Below, piece after piece: positions 1-8,040 of a stretch of DNA of 64,000 nt (its first letter is position 1; every line of letters starts with the position of its first letter). Below the pieces are notes generated by a model. It was given only the letters and a program-made list of their open reading frames with translations, ran no database searches and had not been told where the DNA came from. Where the stretch lies: the NCBI RefSeq assembly GCF_011045125.1, contig NZ_JAAKZF010000008.1, positions 92,025-156,024 on the forward strand. The letters run 5' to 3'. The stretch is from Allomesorhizobium camelthorni (lineage in GTDB: Bacteria > Pseudomonadota > Alphaproteobacteria > Rhizobiales > Rhizobiaceae). The translations under genes were made by a program, and so were the position numbers.

Positions 1-363
1 GCCGAGCGGAATGGCGATCAGCGCCATCATAATAACGGTCACCAGGACGAGCTCGAGGGTTGCGGGAAGCAGCGCCGCGATTTCAGTGGTGACCGGGCGG
101 CCAGAGATCAGCGAGCGGCCGAGGTCGCCCTGCAGCGCGTTCCAAACATAGGTCACGTACTGCTCCATCAGCGGCCGGTCGAGCCCCATAGACTGACGCA
201 TTGTATCGACCTGCTCCTGAGTGGCACTGGGGCCGAGGGCGATACGAGCGGGATCTCCCGGCACGACGCGGGCGAGAATGAAGATCATCAATGAAAGGAC
301 GAACAGCACGCCGACGAAGCCGGCGATACGCTTGGCAAACGTATAGAGATAGTTCTCCTGCAT
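1..363 (-). CDS. ABC transporter permease, DppB/OppB type (partial, 3' end outside window)
   Basis: The reading frame stays open from an ATG at 363 to the left edge and gives 121 residues starting MQENYLYTFAKRIAGF. It has a first membrane segment followed by VVPGDPARIALGP, and later GDLGRSL, RPVT and LPATLELVL. These are hallmarks of the first permease subunit of dipeptide/oligopeptide/nickel ABC importers. It closely resembles the complete permease at 14812-15840, so a second peptide-type importer probably starts here. It lies downstream of the LuxR-type gene on the same strand, with 130 bases between. The start could be slightly different, since the only nearby purine-rich stretch is GGG directly before the ATG. 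Confidence 0.85.
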   Translation of the reverse strand, partial: MQENYLYTFAKRIAGFVGVLFVLSLMIFILARVVPGDPARIALGPSATQEQVDTMRQSMGLDRPLMEQYVTYVWNALQGDLGRSLISGRPVTTEIAALLPATLELVLVTVIMMALIAIPLG

Positions 364-493
364 CCCGATACCGCGTCCCCGATGTGCCGCACCTCGATGG
401 GCGCGATCTTTTGTCGGCATATCTTGGAAGCGTAAGGTTCCGCGCTTCAATGCGCGAGAAGTCTAGGTTATGGGAATTCTGGTATAGGTTTTT

Positions 494-2398
494 TCACAAC
501 CAGCCGAGCGCGCGCGCGCTTGCCACCGCCTCGGCGCGTTTCCGGCATCCCATCTTTCGGTAGATGTTGGTCAGGTGAAACTTCACGGTGACCTCCGAAA
601 GCCTGAACTGGCGCGCCACGAACTTGTTGGTCGCGCCTTCCGCCACGAGGCGCAGAACACGCAGTTCCTGTCTAGTGAGCGGCGTTCGTTCCGTCTCGCG
701 GCGCTGCGTGAATGTGTGCAGCTTGCGCACCGTGGCGCGCCTGTCCGGCGAGGATAGCACGTGCGCGGCGATACGCTTGTCGTCCAGCAGGGCGTCGACA
801 AGGCCGATATCGCCGAGCAGATGCGTGATAATGCCAATCCGCGCTATGTCCTCCAGCAGTTCTGAAAACAAATGGCGCGCGCGGGTAACGTCACGATGCG
901 TGCGGGCCAGATAAGCCGCCCAGAGGCGCAACCGGCCGCGTTCGCGCTCGCCAATGTTTTCATTGCGCAGCAGCATCTCGACCTGGTCGCGCAGGATCGG
1001 ACGCCGCGGCTGGTGCTGGATCAGAAGGCGCAGCCACGCCATTGCCAGTTCGATCTCTATCGGGTCGACAAGGCGCGCCAGAGCCTCCTCGGCGCTCTCC
1101 ACCCAGGTGAGATTGATGCGCGACTGCACGGTCATGAGCCGGTCGGACGCCGACTGCCAACGATTAGCGGTCTGCAGGATCTCGATTTCGCGCATGGTAA
1201 TGGCGAGGTTGAAGCGCCGCGAACGCCATTCCTGCACGCGCCATTTGTCAAGAAAGCTGATGGCGGCGCCAAGCCCCACTTGGCGGCTCACCACCCGGCT
1301 GCAATAGACCAGGGCAAGCTCCACGACCGTCGGCCAGATTTCGCCATAGGCGAACTTGTCGAATTCCTCGGCGACGAAACGCACGAGATGTTCTGGCTCG
1401 CCGTTCTCGTAAGCGACCACGCCCTCGAGCAGGTTCAGCAAGCGCTGATCGGTCGGCGTGTCGAAGCGAACCCGGCCGAGCGCATCGCGCGCCTGCGAAA
1501 CCCAGCGGTCGGCCTCGCCCAGCATGCCGCGCCGAAGCGAGAAGACGACCCGATGCAGCTCAATGTAGAAGACGAGCAGATGTGCCTCCGCCTCGCGATA
1601 GTGGTGGTGGGCACGCTTGGCGATCTCCTCCGCCTCGTTCAGCTCGCGCCTTTGCAGGCAGACTGCGAGCATGGAGTTGTAGAAACCGCCGCGATGCAGA
1701 TGATCGTCGATCGGAAATTCGGCCAACATGTCGAACAGCAGCGTGCGCAGTTCGTTCGAGACCGTGTGGTCCTCGTAGATCGCCATCAGGAACCGGAACT
1801 GGCGTACCGCAAGCGAATAGCGCGCCCTGCCGCGTATCACGGTCTCGAGGCTTAGCATGTCGTCGCCGAAACGCCGGACGATCAGGAAACGCGCATGGGT
1901 GACGTTACCCGCCTTCAACGCATGCATGGCAAGCGCCAGGGTCAGCATTTCCTCGGCGTCCACGACCTCCTGCGGGAAGCGGTTCAGTATGTCGAGGCAA
2001 GCATCGTTGCCGTGATAGTGGATGAAATAGACGCCACCGTTCTCTCTGAAGAGAGAGATCGCGCGCTCGAAATCGCCGCGATCCTGCTTGGCACGAATCT
2101 CGACGACCGGGTCAGCCGCAGAGTTGTCCAAGGTTGTGGTCGCGCTATCGCGCGCCGCAGCGCGCAAGAGATTCGCGGCGTCCCGGGAAACGAGGTTGAG
2201 TTCGCCCGCCTGCCAGCGAACCGCGCTGGGAAGTCTGGAGGCCAGTCTTGCTGCCGCGGTGCATTCCCTGCGTGACACCGTCATTGCCGCTTCGCCGCCG
2301 CTTTCGACGGTTTCGCACAGGCGCCGAAGAAGCTGCCGCTCGCTGTTCGGGAGCAGTTCGATCAGATCAGCGATCACGTTCGAAAAGACATGGCGCAT
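494..2398 (-). CDS. LuxR-family transcriptional regulator (MalT-like C-terminal half)
   Basis: This 634-residue protein ends in a typical LuxR/GerE helix-turn-helix (about residues 568-634), with LTRQELRVLRLVAEGATNK followed by LSEVTVKFHLTNIYRKMG. The long middle (about 100-550) is rich in Ala/Leu/Arg helices, as in the TPR-like sensor arm of MalT/AcoK (LAL) regulators. No Walker A motif is visible, so the NTPase domain usual at the N-terminus of that family is missing. It probably activates transcription in response to a small ligand, perhaps for the importer that begins to its left. The ATG at 2398 has no strong Shine-Dalgarno. The ligand is unknown. Confidence 0.8.
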   Translation of the reverse strand: MRHVFSNVIADLIELLPNSERQLLRRLCETVESGGEAAMTVSRRECTAAARLASRLPSAVRWQAGELNLVSRDAANLLRAAARDSATTTLDNSAADPVVEIRAKQDRGDFERAISLFRENGGVYFIHYHGNDACLDILNRFPQEVVDAEEMLTLALAMHALKAGNVTHARFLIVRRFGDDMLSLETVIRGRARYSLAVRQFRFLMAIYEDHTVSNELRTLLFDMLAEFPIDDHLHRGGFYNSMLAVCLQRRELNEAEEIAKRAHHHYREAEAHLLVFYIELHRVVFSLRRGMLGEADRWVSQARDALGRVRFDTPTDQRLLNLLEGVVAYENGEPEHLVRFVAEEFDKFAYGEIWPTVVELALVYCSRVVSRQVGLGAAISFLDKWRVQEWRSRRFNLAITMREIEILQTANRWQSASDRLMTVQSRINLTWVESAEEALARLVDPIEIELAMAWLRLLIQHQPRRPILRDQVEMLLRNENIGERERGRLRLWAAYLARTHRDVTRARHLFSELLEDIARIGIITHLLGDIGLVDALLDDKRIAAHVLSSPDRRATVRKLHTFTQRRETERTPLTRQELRVLRLVAEGATNKFVARQFRLSEVTVKFHLTNIYRKMGCRKRAEAVASARALGWL

Positions 2399-3206
2399 GG
2401 CCCAGGATATCTACACTATGCGCCGGTACAAAACCTGGATTCGCCGACATCAATCTGCGACGCCTCTACGCGAGTACTCCGTCTGGTTAACGTCTCAACC
2501 CGACCCTTTTCAGGTTTCTCATTGCGCTCATCCTTCGGCAAATCTTAATCTCCAACGCCCGTCCTCGTGTTCTCTGTGATCGAAATCCTCAAAGACCAAA
2601 TTCGCGCCGCCAACCCCACCACCAAATTTGACGCTCCCGCGCCCAGGCTACTGGAAGCGCATGATCGTGGGCGTGGTCGTGCTGATCGCCATTCTTGTAG
2701 ACTTGCTACCGCGGCATTGCCCAAGACATTCAGAGTGCCGGAACGCTGCCGTCACCGACCGGGAGGTCACGGACTTGGCGACAGCGTGTGAATCCGCATG
2801 CCAAATTTTGAACCCCGATTGCAACTTGCGGGCGTCGGCTTCCAGGAAGCGGCAGAAGCTAATCTCAACGTCCGAGATCGGGGCGCATTGCTGCCATTCG
2901 ACTGCCACGGGCGAAGATTCGGAAGGGGTCATTCCTTCGCGCTCCGGAGCACTCCAGCCGCTCCCCTCCTCTCGTTCAAGGATTCGATGCGCCCATCGTC
3001 GAGGATCAGAGTGGACTCAGCGGATGACTGGGAGGTGGAGCTACCCGACTCCCAAATGCTTGTCGGACGGTGCAAGTAGATGATCGTCCGAATCATCATT
3101 GAAGTCTACAGACCTGGCAGATCGCCGCTCGCAAGTTTCCTGGCGCCCATGCTCCTTGTGCTTTGTCCCGAATCAGGTGGGTTGGTGAGGCTCCGGGCCG
3201 CACCCG
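2399..3206. other. 808-bp stretch with no supportable gene
   Basis: Only short, mutually overlapping open frames occur here, up to 151 codons on plus and 94 on minus. None has a recognisable domain or convincing ribosome site. A short hydrophobic run (IVGVVVLIAILVDLL, plus strand near 2663) may be a decayed membrane-protein remnant. The LuxR gene starts on the left side and the last gene of the hydantoinase operon ends on the right, so the stretch holds that gene's promoter and the operon's 3' end. No clear terminator hairpin was found. Confidence 0.5.
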
Positions 3207-4784
3207 TCAGTCGGGAACGGATCCCCAGCCACCCCCGTTCGCGGTCTCTATCAGGATCTCGTCGCCAAGCTCCAGCCTTACGCCACTCGCGAAAGTCAGG
3301 CGCTCGGTGCGCCCCTCAACGTGTGCGACGGACAAGCCGTTGAGCCCTCCGGGCTTCCCCTCATTCGATCCCCAGACCGGTTGCTTGGCCCGGCTGTAAC
3401 CCGCCGACAGAATGGCTGGTGCCCGCAGGCGGTAGCTCGTCTGAAGCCCCTTCCCGCCCGCGTGCAGGCCGGCGCCTTCCGCGCTTTCGCGCAGGCGCTT
3501 GTAGCCGACGTCGAGACCGTAGCGCGCCTCGCAGATCTCCACCGGGCAATTGAAGGTCTCGCCGTGGCTCGCCGAATACATAGCATCAAGCCCATCCCGC
3601 GTCGCGGTAGCGCCCCAGCCGCCCATCTGCGGTTCGACCATGGTAAAGCGGCGCCCGGTGTCGGGATGATTGCCGGCAATCACAGTCCCGCAGATCGACG
3701 CGAAATGACCGGCCGGCAAGCGCTTCGGCAGCGCCTTGGCCATGCACTGCCAAAGCATGTCGTAGAGGCGGATGCGCGTCTCGAAATAGTAGCCGTGCGG
3801 CGCGGTGCCGGTGGCATGGAAGATCGTGCCCGGCTCGGTGATGACCTCGAGCGCCCGGAACGAGCCCGCATTGGCGAAGAGAGTCGGGTCCGTCAACGCC
3901 TTGAAGATCATCTGCGCGGAGATGACCGCGCCGTCGCGGCTGGTGTTATAGGGGGCATCGCGCTGCTTCGGATTGCCCCGGAGATCGACCGTGAAGCGGT
4001 CCTTCGCCACGGTTATTGAAGCGTGCCATAGCGCCCCGTCGTCCTGCGTTTCGTCGATCTCGTAAGTCCCGTCGGGAAGCTCCGCGAGACCGGCGAGACC
4101 GCGGCGTTCGCCTTCGGCGAAGAGATCGGCCAGCGCCACGCGGTAGGCGCCTGCCCCGTAGCTTTCCACAAGCAGCCTTATGCGCGACTCGGCCTTGCGG
4201 CTCGCGGCCACCTGCGCCCAGAGGTCTCCCTGCACGAAATCCGGAAGGCGCGAATTGGCCATGATGATGTCGAAGACGGAGCGGAGCGGCACGCCTTTGT
4301 CGAACAGCCTGACGGCCGGCAACCGGAGCCCTTCCTGGAAGATCTCCGTGACATCGACCGCCATCGAGCCCGGCGTCTTGCCGCCGATGTCGTTCCAGTG
4401 CGCGATGGAGGCTGACCATGCGACGAGCTCTCCGCCTGAAAAGACCGGCAGGGCTATGACGACGTCGTTGAGATGCGTCACGCCGCCGTAATACGGATCG
4501 TTGCTGACGAAGCAGTCGCCCTCGCGGATCGTGTCCAGGCCATTCAGCTCGATGATGCGCTTGACCGCCTTGTCGAGCACCCCGACGAAGGTCGGGATGC
4601 CGGCGCCGGACGACACCAGTTCGCCATGCGCGTCCGTGATCCCGGTGCCAACGTCGAGCACCTCGTAGATGATGGGACTCATCGCCGTCTTGTTCAATAC
4701 GGCGAACATTTCGTCCGCCGCGGCGATCAGGCTCGCCTGGATGACGGAAACGGTGATCGGATCGATCGGCGCGGCAGCTTTCAT
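3207..4784 (-). CDS. Hydantoinase B/oxoprolinase family protein (first copy)
   Basis: This 525-residue protein belongs to the HyuB family, the B subunit that works with HyuA in ATP-dependent hydrolysis of cyclic amides such as 5-oxoproline and N-methylhydantoin; relatives also form carboxylases. Family signatures include DEMFAVLNKTAMSPIIYEVLD near the N-terminus (given in part), SNDPYYGGVTHLNDVV, and NGGGWG at the C-terminus. The ATG at 4784 is chosen because GGAG lies just upstream; a longer frame to 4853 adds 23 unrelated residues. It is a close paralogue of the B subunit at 8041-9705 and is the last gene of the operon. No second A subunit is in the window. Confidence 0.9.
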   Translation of the reverse strand: MKAAAPIDPITVSVIQASLIAAADEMFAVLNKTAMSPIIYEVLDVGTGITDAHGELVSSGAGIPTFVGVLDKAVKRIIELNGLDTIREGDCFVSNDPYYGGVTHLNDVVIALPVFSGGELVAWSASIAHWNDIGGKTPGSMAVDVTEIFQEGLRLPAVRLFDKGVPLRSVFDIIMANSRLPDFVQGDLWAQVAASRKAESRIRLLVESYGAGAYRVALADLFAEGERRGLAGLAELPDGTYEIDETQDDGALWHASITVAKDRFTVDLRGNPKQRDAPYNTSRDGAVISAQMIFKALTDPTLFANAGSFRALEVITEPGTIFHATGTAPHGYYFETRIRLYDMLWQCMAKALPKRLPAGHFASICGTVIAGNHPDTGRRFTMVEPQMGGWGATATRDGLDAMYSASHGETFNCPVEICEARYGLDVGYKRLRESAEGAGLHAGGKGLQTSYRLRAPAILSAGYSRAKQPVWGSNEGKPGGLNGLSVAHVEGRTERLTFASGVRLELGDEILIETANGGGWGSVPD

Positions 4785-4849
4785 GGCGGTGGTTCTCCAG
4801 TTTGGGGGGAGCGCGGTGGCTGCCGGAGCCAGCCACCGATGCCTCCTGC

Positions 4850-5848
4850 TCAAAGGCCGGTTTCGATCACGACCTTGCCGTGGTGCTTGCGAGGCTGGCT
4901 CAAGTAGTCAAACGCCTCAACGTACTTTTCCATCGGATAGACGCGGTCGATCCGCGGCCGAATGATGCCCTTGGCGAGCATGTCGTAGAGCGCGGCCAGG
5001 CCCTTTGCGCACATCGCGGCATCCTCGACATAGTTGAAGACCGAATAGGGATGGAAGACGGCGTTCTTCTGGAACATGTCCACGAACGGCAGGTCTGGCC
5101 ACACGGTATCCAGGGTGCCGTAGAAGTAGATGCGGGCGTTCTTCGCGAGCGCGGGACTGTAGCGCGGGACAAGTCCGGCGCCCACCGGATCGAAGACCAT
5201 GTCGACGCCTTTGCCGCCAGTCATCTCGACGATCTGATCCGTCAGATCATTCTCATCCGTCACGATTACGTGGTCAGCTCCCATCTGCAGCAGGTATCCG
5301 GCGTTCCCCGCAAAGCGCGTTGTACCAATCATGGTCGCGCCAAGCGCGCGGCCGATCTGCAGCGAAGCCGATCCGGCCGTGCTGGTGGCTGCGGTGACGA
5401 GCACGTGGCTTGCCGGTCCGACCTTCGATACTTCCGCCAACGGGAAATAGGCGGTCAGGTACTGCATCCAGATCGATGCGCATTCGATCGGCGACAGATT
5501 GGGCGGCGCCTTGGCGACATACCGGCTGTCAATCACGAGGGACTCGGTGCTGGCGCCTCGGTTGTCGTAGAAATAGGGAAGTGTCGAGACGCGTTCACCG
5601 ATCTCGAATCCCGCCACCCCCGATCCGATCGCGTCGATGACACCGGCCGCCTCGATCCCCACGCGGGCCGGAAACTCCGGGAAGCTGAAGGAGTAGTTGT
5701 CCTTCATGAGATCCATGTCGCCCCAATTCAAGGCGAAGGCTTCGACGCGCAGCCGGATCTCGCCGGCGCCGGGTTCTTCCCAAGGCTCCTCTTCGAGGTT
5801 GAGCCCATGATAGCCGCTGTAGTCGTGGATGCGCCAGGCGCGAGGCAT
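4850..5848 (-). CDS. Medium-chain dehydrogenase/reductase, quinone oxidoreductase-like
   Basis: This 332-residue protein has the MDR layout: a GroES-like N-terminal half with the ARVGIEAAGVIDAIGSGV segment, then a Rossmann half with VLVTAATSTAGSASLQIGRA and GKGVDMVFDPVG. The catalytic and structural zinc cysteines of true alcohol dehydrogenases are absent, so it fits the zinc-independent NADPH:quinone oxidoreductase or enoyl-reductase branch. It lies in the hydantoinase operon, 65 bases upstream of the last B subunit gene. It would reduce an unsaturated or carbonyl intermediate of the pathway, which is inference from context. Its substrate cannot be read from sequence. Confidence 0.85.
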   Translation of the reverse strand: MPRAWRIHDYSGYHGLNLEEEPWEEPGAGEIRLRVEAFALNWGDMDLMKDNYSFSFPEFPARVGIEAAGVIDAIGSGVAGFEIGERVSTLPYFYDNRGASTESLVIDSRYVAKAPPNLSPIECASIWMQYLTAYFPLAEVSKVGPASHVLVTAATSTAGSASLQIGRALGATMIGTTRFAGNAGYLLQMGADHVIVTDENDLTDQIVEMTGGKGVDMVFDPVGAGLVPRYSPALAKNARIYFYGTLDTVWPDLPFVDMFQKNAVFHPYSVFNYVEDAAMCAKGLAALYDMLAKGIIRPRIDRVYPMEKYVEAFDYLSQPRKHHGKVVIETGL

Positions 5849-5895
5849 GAGCTTGCGTTCCCTGTTTCCTGCGTACGACTTCCTCGGATCGACGG

Positions 5896-6996
5896 TCAGT
5901 TTACGGCGACGAAAAGGTCGCGCGGCAGGTCGGAGAATATCTCGGGTCCATCCTCGCGAAGGATGACAATTTCTTCCAGCCGGATGCCGAAGCGGCCGGG
6001 GATGTAGATGCCGGGCTCGATGGAGAAGACCATGCCCTCCTCCAGCAGCGTTTCGGAGGTCGCGGTGATGTAGGGCGGTTCGTGGCCGTCGATCCCCAGG
6101 CCGTGGCCGGTGCGATGCACGAAGTACTCGCCATAGCCGGCGTCTACGATCACCTTGCGCGCCGCCGCATCGATCTCCTTCGCCATCACGCCCGGACGCG
6201 CGGCCTTCAGCGCCGCCTGCACAGCCTTTTCCACGATGGAATGCACCTGACCATAGCCTTCCGGCGCCTCGCCCACGACCGCCATCCGCGTGATGTCGCT
6301 CGGAAACCCGTCCTTGCGGCCGCCAATATCGATGACGATCGCGTCTCCGTCCTGCAATTCGCGACCTCCGGTCTGGTGGTGCGGGAACGCGCCGTTTGGA
6401 CCGCTCCCGACGATCCAGAAGGCAGGCGTCGCGCCTTCGGCCGCGAACTGGTCGCGGATGATCTGCGCCAGTTCCTGCTCGGTCATGCCGGGCCGGATCG
6501 AGGCGAATGCCTTCTGCATGGTGCGGTCGGCGATGCCGGCGTTCATCTTGATCTTGCGGTACTCGCTCTCATCCTTGCGCATGCGCAGCCGGCCGAGGGT
6601 GCGTTCCGTGAAGGCGTGCCCCGCGTTTGGAAGCGCACCGAGCAGCAGTAGCGCGAAGTCAGCCCGCATCGTCTCATCGAGCACGACGTTCTTCGCGCCG
6701 CTCGCGCCGACATCCTCGAGCGCCGCCGCGAGTGCCGCAACCGGCCCCTGGTCGTCGCTCCAGGTGTGGAAGGCGATCCCGGTCGATTCCCGCGTGCCCT
6801 CCGCATTGAGCACCGGCATCAGGAAGGCTTCGCGCTCGGGCCCGACCAGGAGCAGGCACGGACGTTCGTCCGGATGCGGATGGAAGCCGAGCAGCCAGTC
6901 CATGTGCGAGCCGGGCGCGATCGCTACGAGGTCGGCCCTTTCGGAAGCCATGGACTGGCGCAGGTGCGCAAGGCGTTCGGTGGCGGGATGGGTCAT
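5896..6996 (-). CDS. M24 family Xaa-Pro peptidase (aminopeptidase P/prolidase-like)
   Basis: This 366-residue protein has a creatinase-type N-terminal domain (about 1-130) and a pita-bread catalytic domain. The five metal ligands can be seen: Asp in VIDIGG, Asp in PSDITR, His in HRTGHGLGIDGHE, Glu in FSIEPGIY and Glu in IRLEEIV. That argues for a metal-dependent Xaa-Pro peptidase and against true creatinase, which lacks them. The ATG at 6996 is chosen because AGGA precedes it by five bases; a start at 7008 adds four residues. It probably cleaves a Xaa-Pro or similar imide bond in the imported or processed substrate. Confidence 0.9.
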   Translation of the reverse strand: MTHPATERLAHLRQSMASERADLVAIAPGSHMDWLLGFHPHPDERPCLLLVGPEREAFLMPVLNAEGTRESTGIAFHTWSDDQGPVAALAAALEDVGASGAKNVVLDETMRADFALLLLGALPNAGHAFTERTLGRLRMRKDESEYRKIKMNAGIADRTMQKAFASIRPGMTEQELAQIIRDQFAAEGATPAFWIVGSGPNGAFPHHQTGGRELQDGDAIVIDIGGRKDGFPSDITRMAVVGEAPEGYGQVHSIVEKAVQAALKAARPGVMAKEIDAAARKVIVDAGYGEYFVHRTGHGLGIDGHEPPYITATSETLLEEGMVFSIEPGIYIPGRFGIRLEEIVILREDGPEIFSDLPRDLFVAVN

Positions 6997-7140
6997 CTTT
7001 GTCCTCATTCTCGATTCTGTCTCGACGGCCGGCGGTCCCGACCTCTTGCTGCTGTTCCCGCGGATCGGGAGGGCGGGGACATGCCCCCTTTCCCCGCTTC
7101 GCAGTCGCCCGCGCGAGCTTCAGCCGGGCGACCGTGTTCG

Positions 7141-7977
7141 TCAGGCGGCGTTCCTTATGGTGCTCTCTCCATTCGCGCCTACAACCATGCGCGAGCCGAA
7201 AGCCTCGCCCTCGTCGAAGCCGCCGATTGTGGCGATCTCATCCTCGGGCGGCGCCTCGCAGGACCACTTCCTGCTCGGCACCCAACCGCACTGGCGCTTC
7301 AGGATCGCGGCGTATTCGGCACGCTTCAGCGCTGCGATCGACGGATCGATGACGGGCACGCCGAGCTGGCGTTCCAACTCGCGGTAAAAGCCGACTTCCA
7401 TGGTGCAGCCGAGGATCAGCGCCTCGGCGAAATCCTCCTCGACCGCCTTGCGGCCGGCCTCGATCAGCCGCCGTCCGGTCGCGGCATGGTCCTGCTGGAA
7501 CTCCGTGACGCCGAGTTCGACGTGGTAGAACCCGGACAGCCGATGCTCGTGGCCGTGCTCGCGCACGGTCGCGCTCATCTGGTGCACCCATTTGCGCCGC
7601 CCCACGATGACGCCGAAGCGGTTGGCGAGCGTGGACGCGATCTCGCATGAGGACTGGCACGGCGCCGTCACGATCATCCCGCCCGATACCTCGCGAGCGT
7701 CATGCAGGGCGGTGTCGTAGAAGCAGCCTATCGCGAAGGCGTCGAAGCCTTCGCGCGCAGCCTGGCGGGCTGCCCGGATGATGCCACGCGTCGCCATCGC
7801 CTCGTACGAGCGGAACTCTATGTGTGAGAAACTCCCCTCGGATCGAGGCATGGAGGTGACGTGGACCTCCGTGCCGGACAGCTTGTTGTCGCGCGCCATG
7901 TCGGCGAAGATCTCGTCATGCGCGTGGTCGCTTGCGACCGGACTGAAATACATGATCTTCAACGGCTTCTCGCTCAT
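7141..7977 (-). CDS. Asp/Glu/hydantoin racemase family protein
   Basis: This 278-residue protein matches the hydantoin/aspartate racemase superfamily. The two catalytic cysteines of the family are visible: one in AIGCFYDTALHDAREV and one in LILGCTMEVGF. The final 50 residues are less typical. AAAGGAG stands seven bases before the ATG, a strong ribosome site. In hydantoin pathways such enzymes interconvert D and L forms so that a stereospecific hydrolase can use both. Its position just upstream of the peptidase gene and downstream of a B subunit gene supports that role. The exact substrate is unknown. Confidence 0.88.
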   Translation of the reverse strand: MSEKPLKIMYFSPVASDHAHDEIFADMARDNKLSGTEVHVTSMPRSEGSFSHIEFRSYEAMATRGIIRAARQAAREGFDAFAIGCFYDTALHDAREVSGGMIVTAPCQSSCEIASTLANRFGVIVGRRKWVHQMSATVREHGHEHRLSGFYHVELGVTEFQQDHAATGRRLIEAGRKAVEEDFAEALILGCTMEVGFYRELERQLGVPVIDPSIAALKRAEYAAILKRQCGWVPSRKWSCEAPPEDEIATIGGFDEGEAFGSRMVVGANGESTIRNAA

Positions 7978-8040
7978 CGCAGTGCTCCTTTCATCATGTC
8001 CCGTTCTATTCCCGCCCGACCCGGGCGGACCTTCATCCGG

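Noticed and set aside
2628..3083. Open frames of 94-151 codons on both strands
   Set aside because: No domain, no ribosome site and overlap with one another; only a short hydrophobic run stands out.
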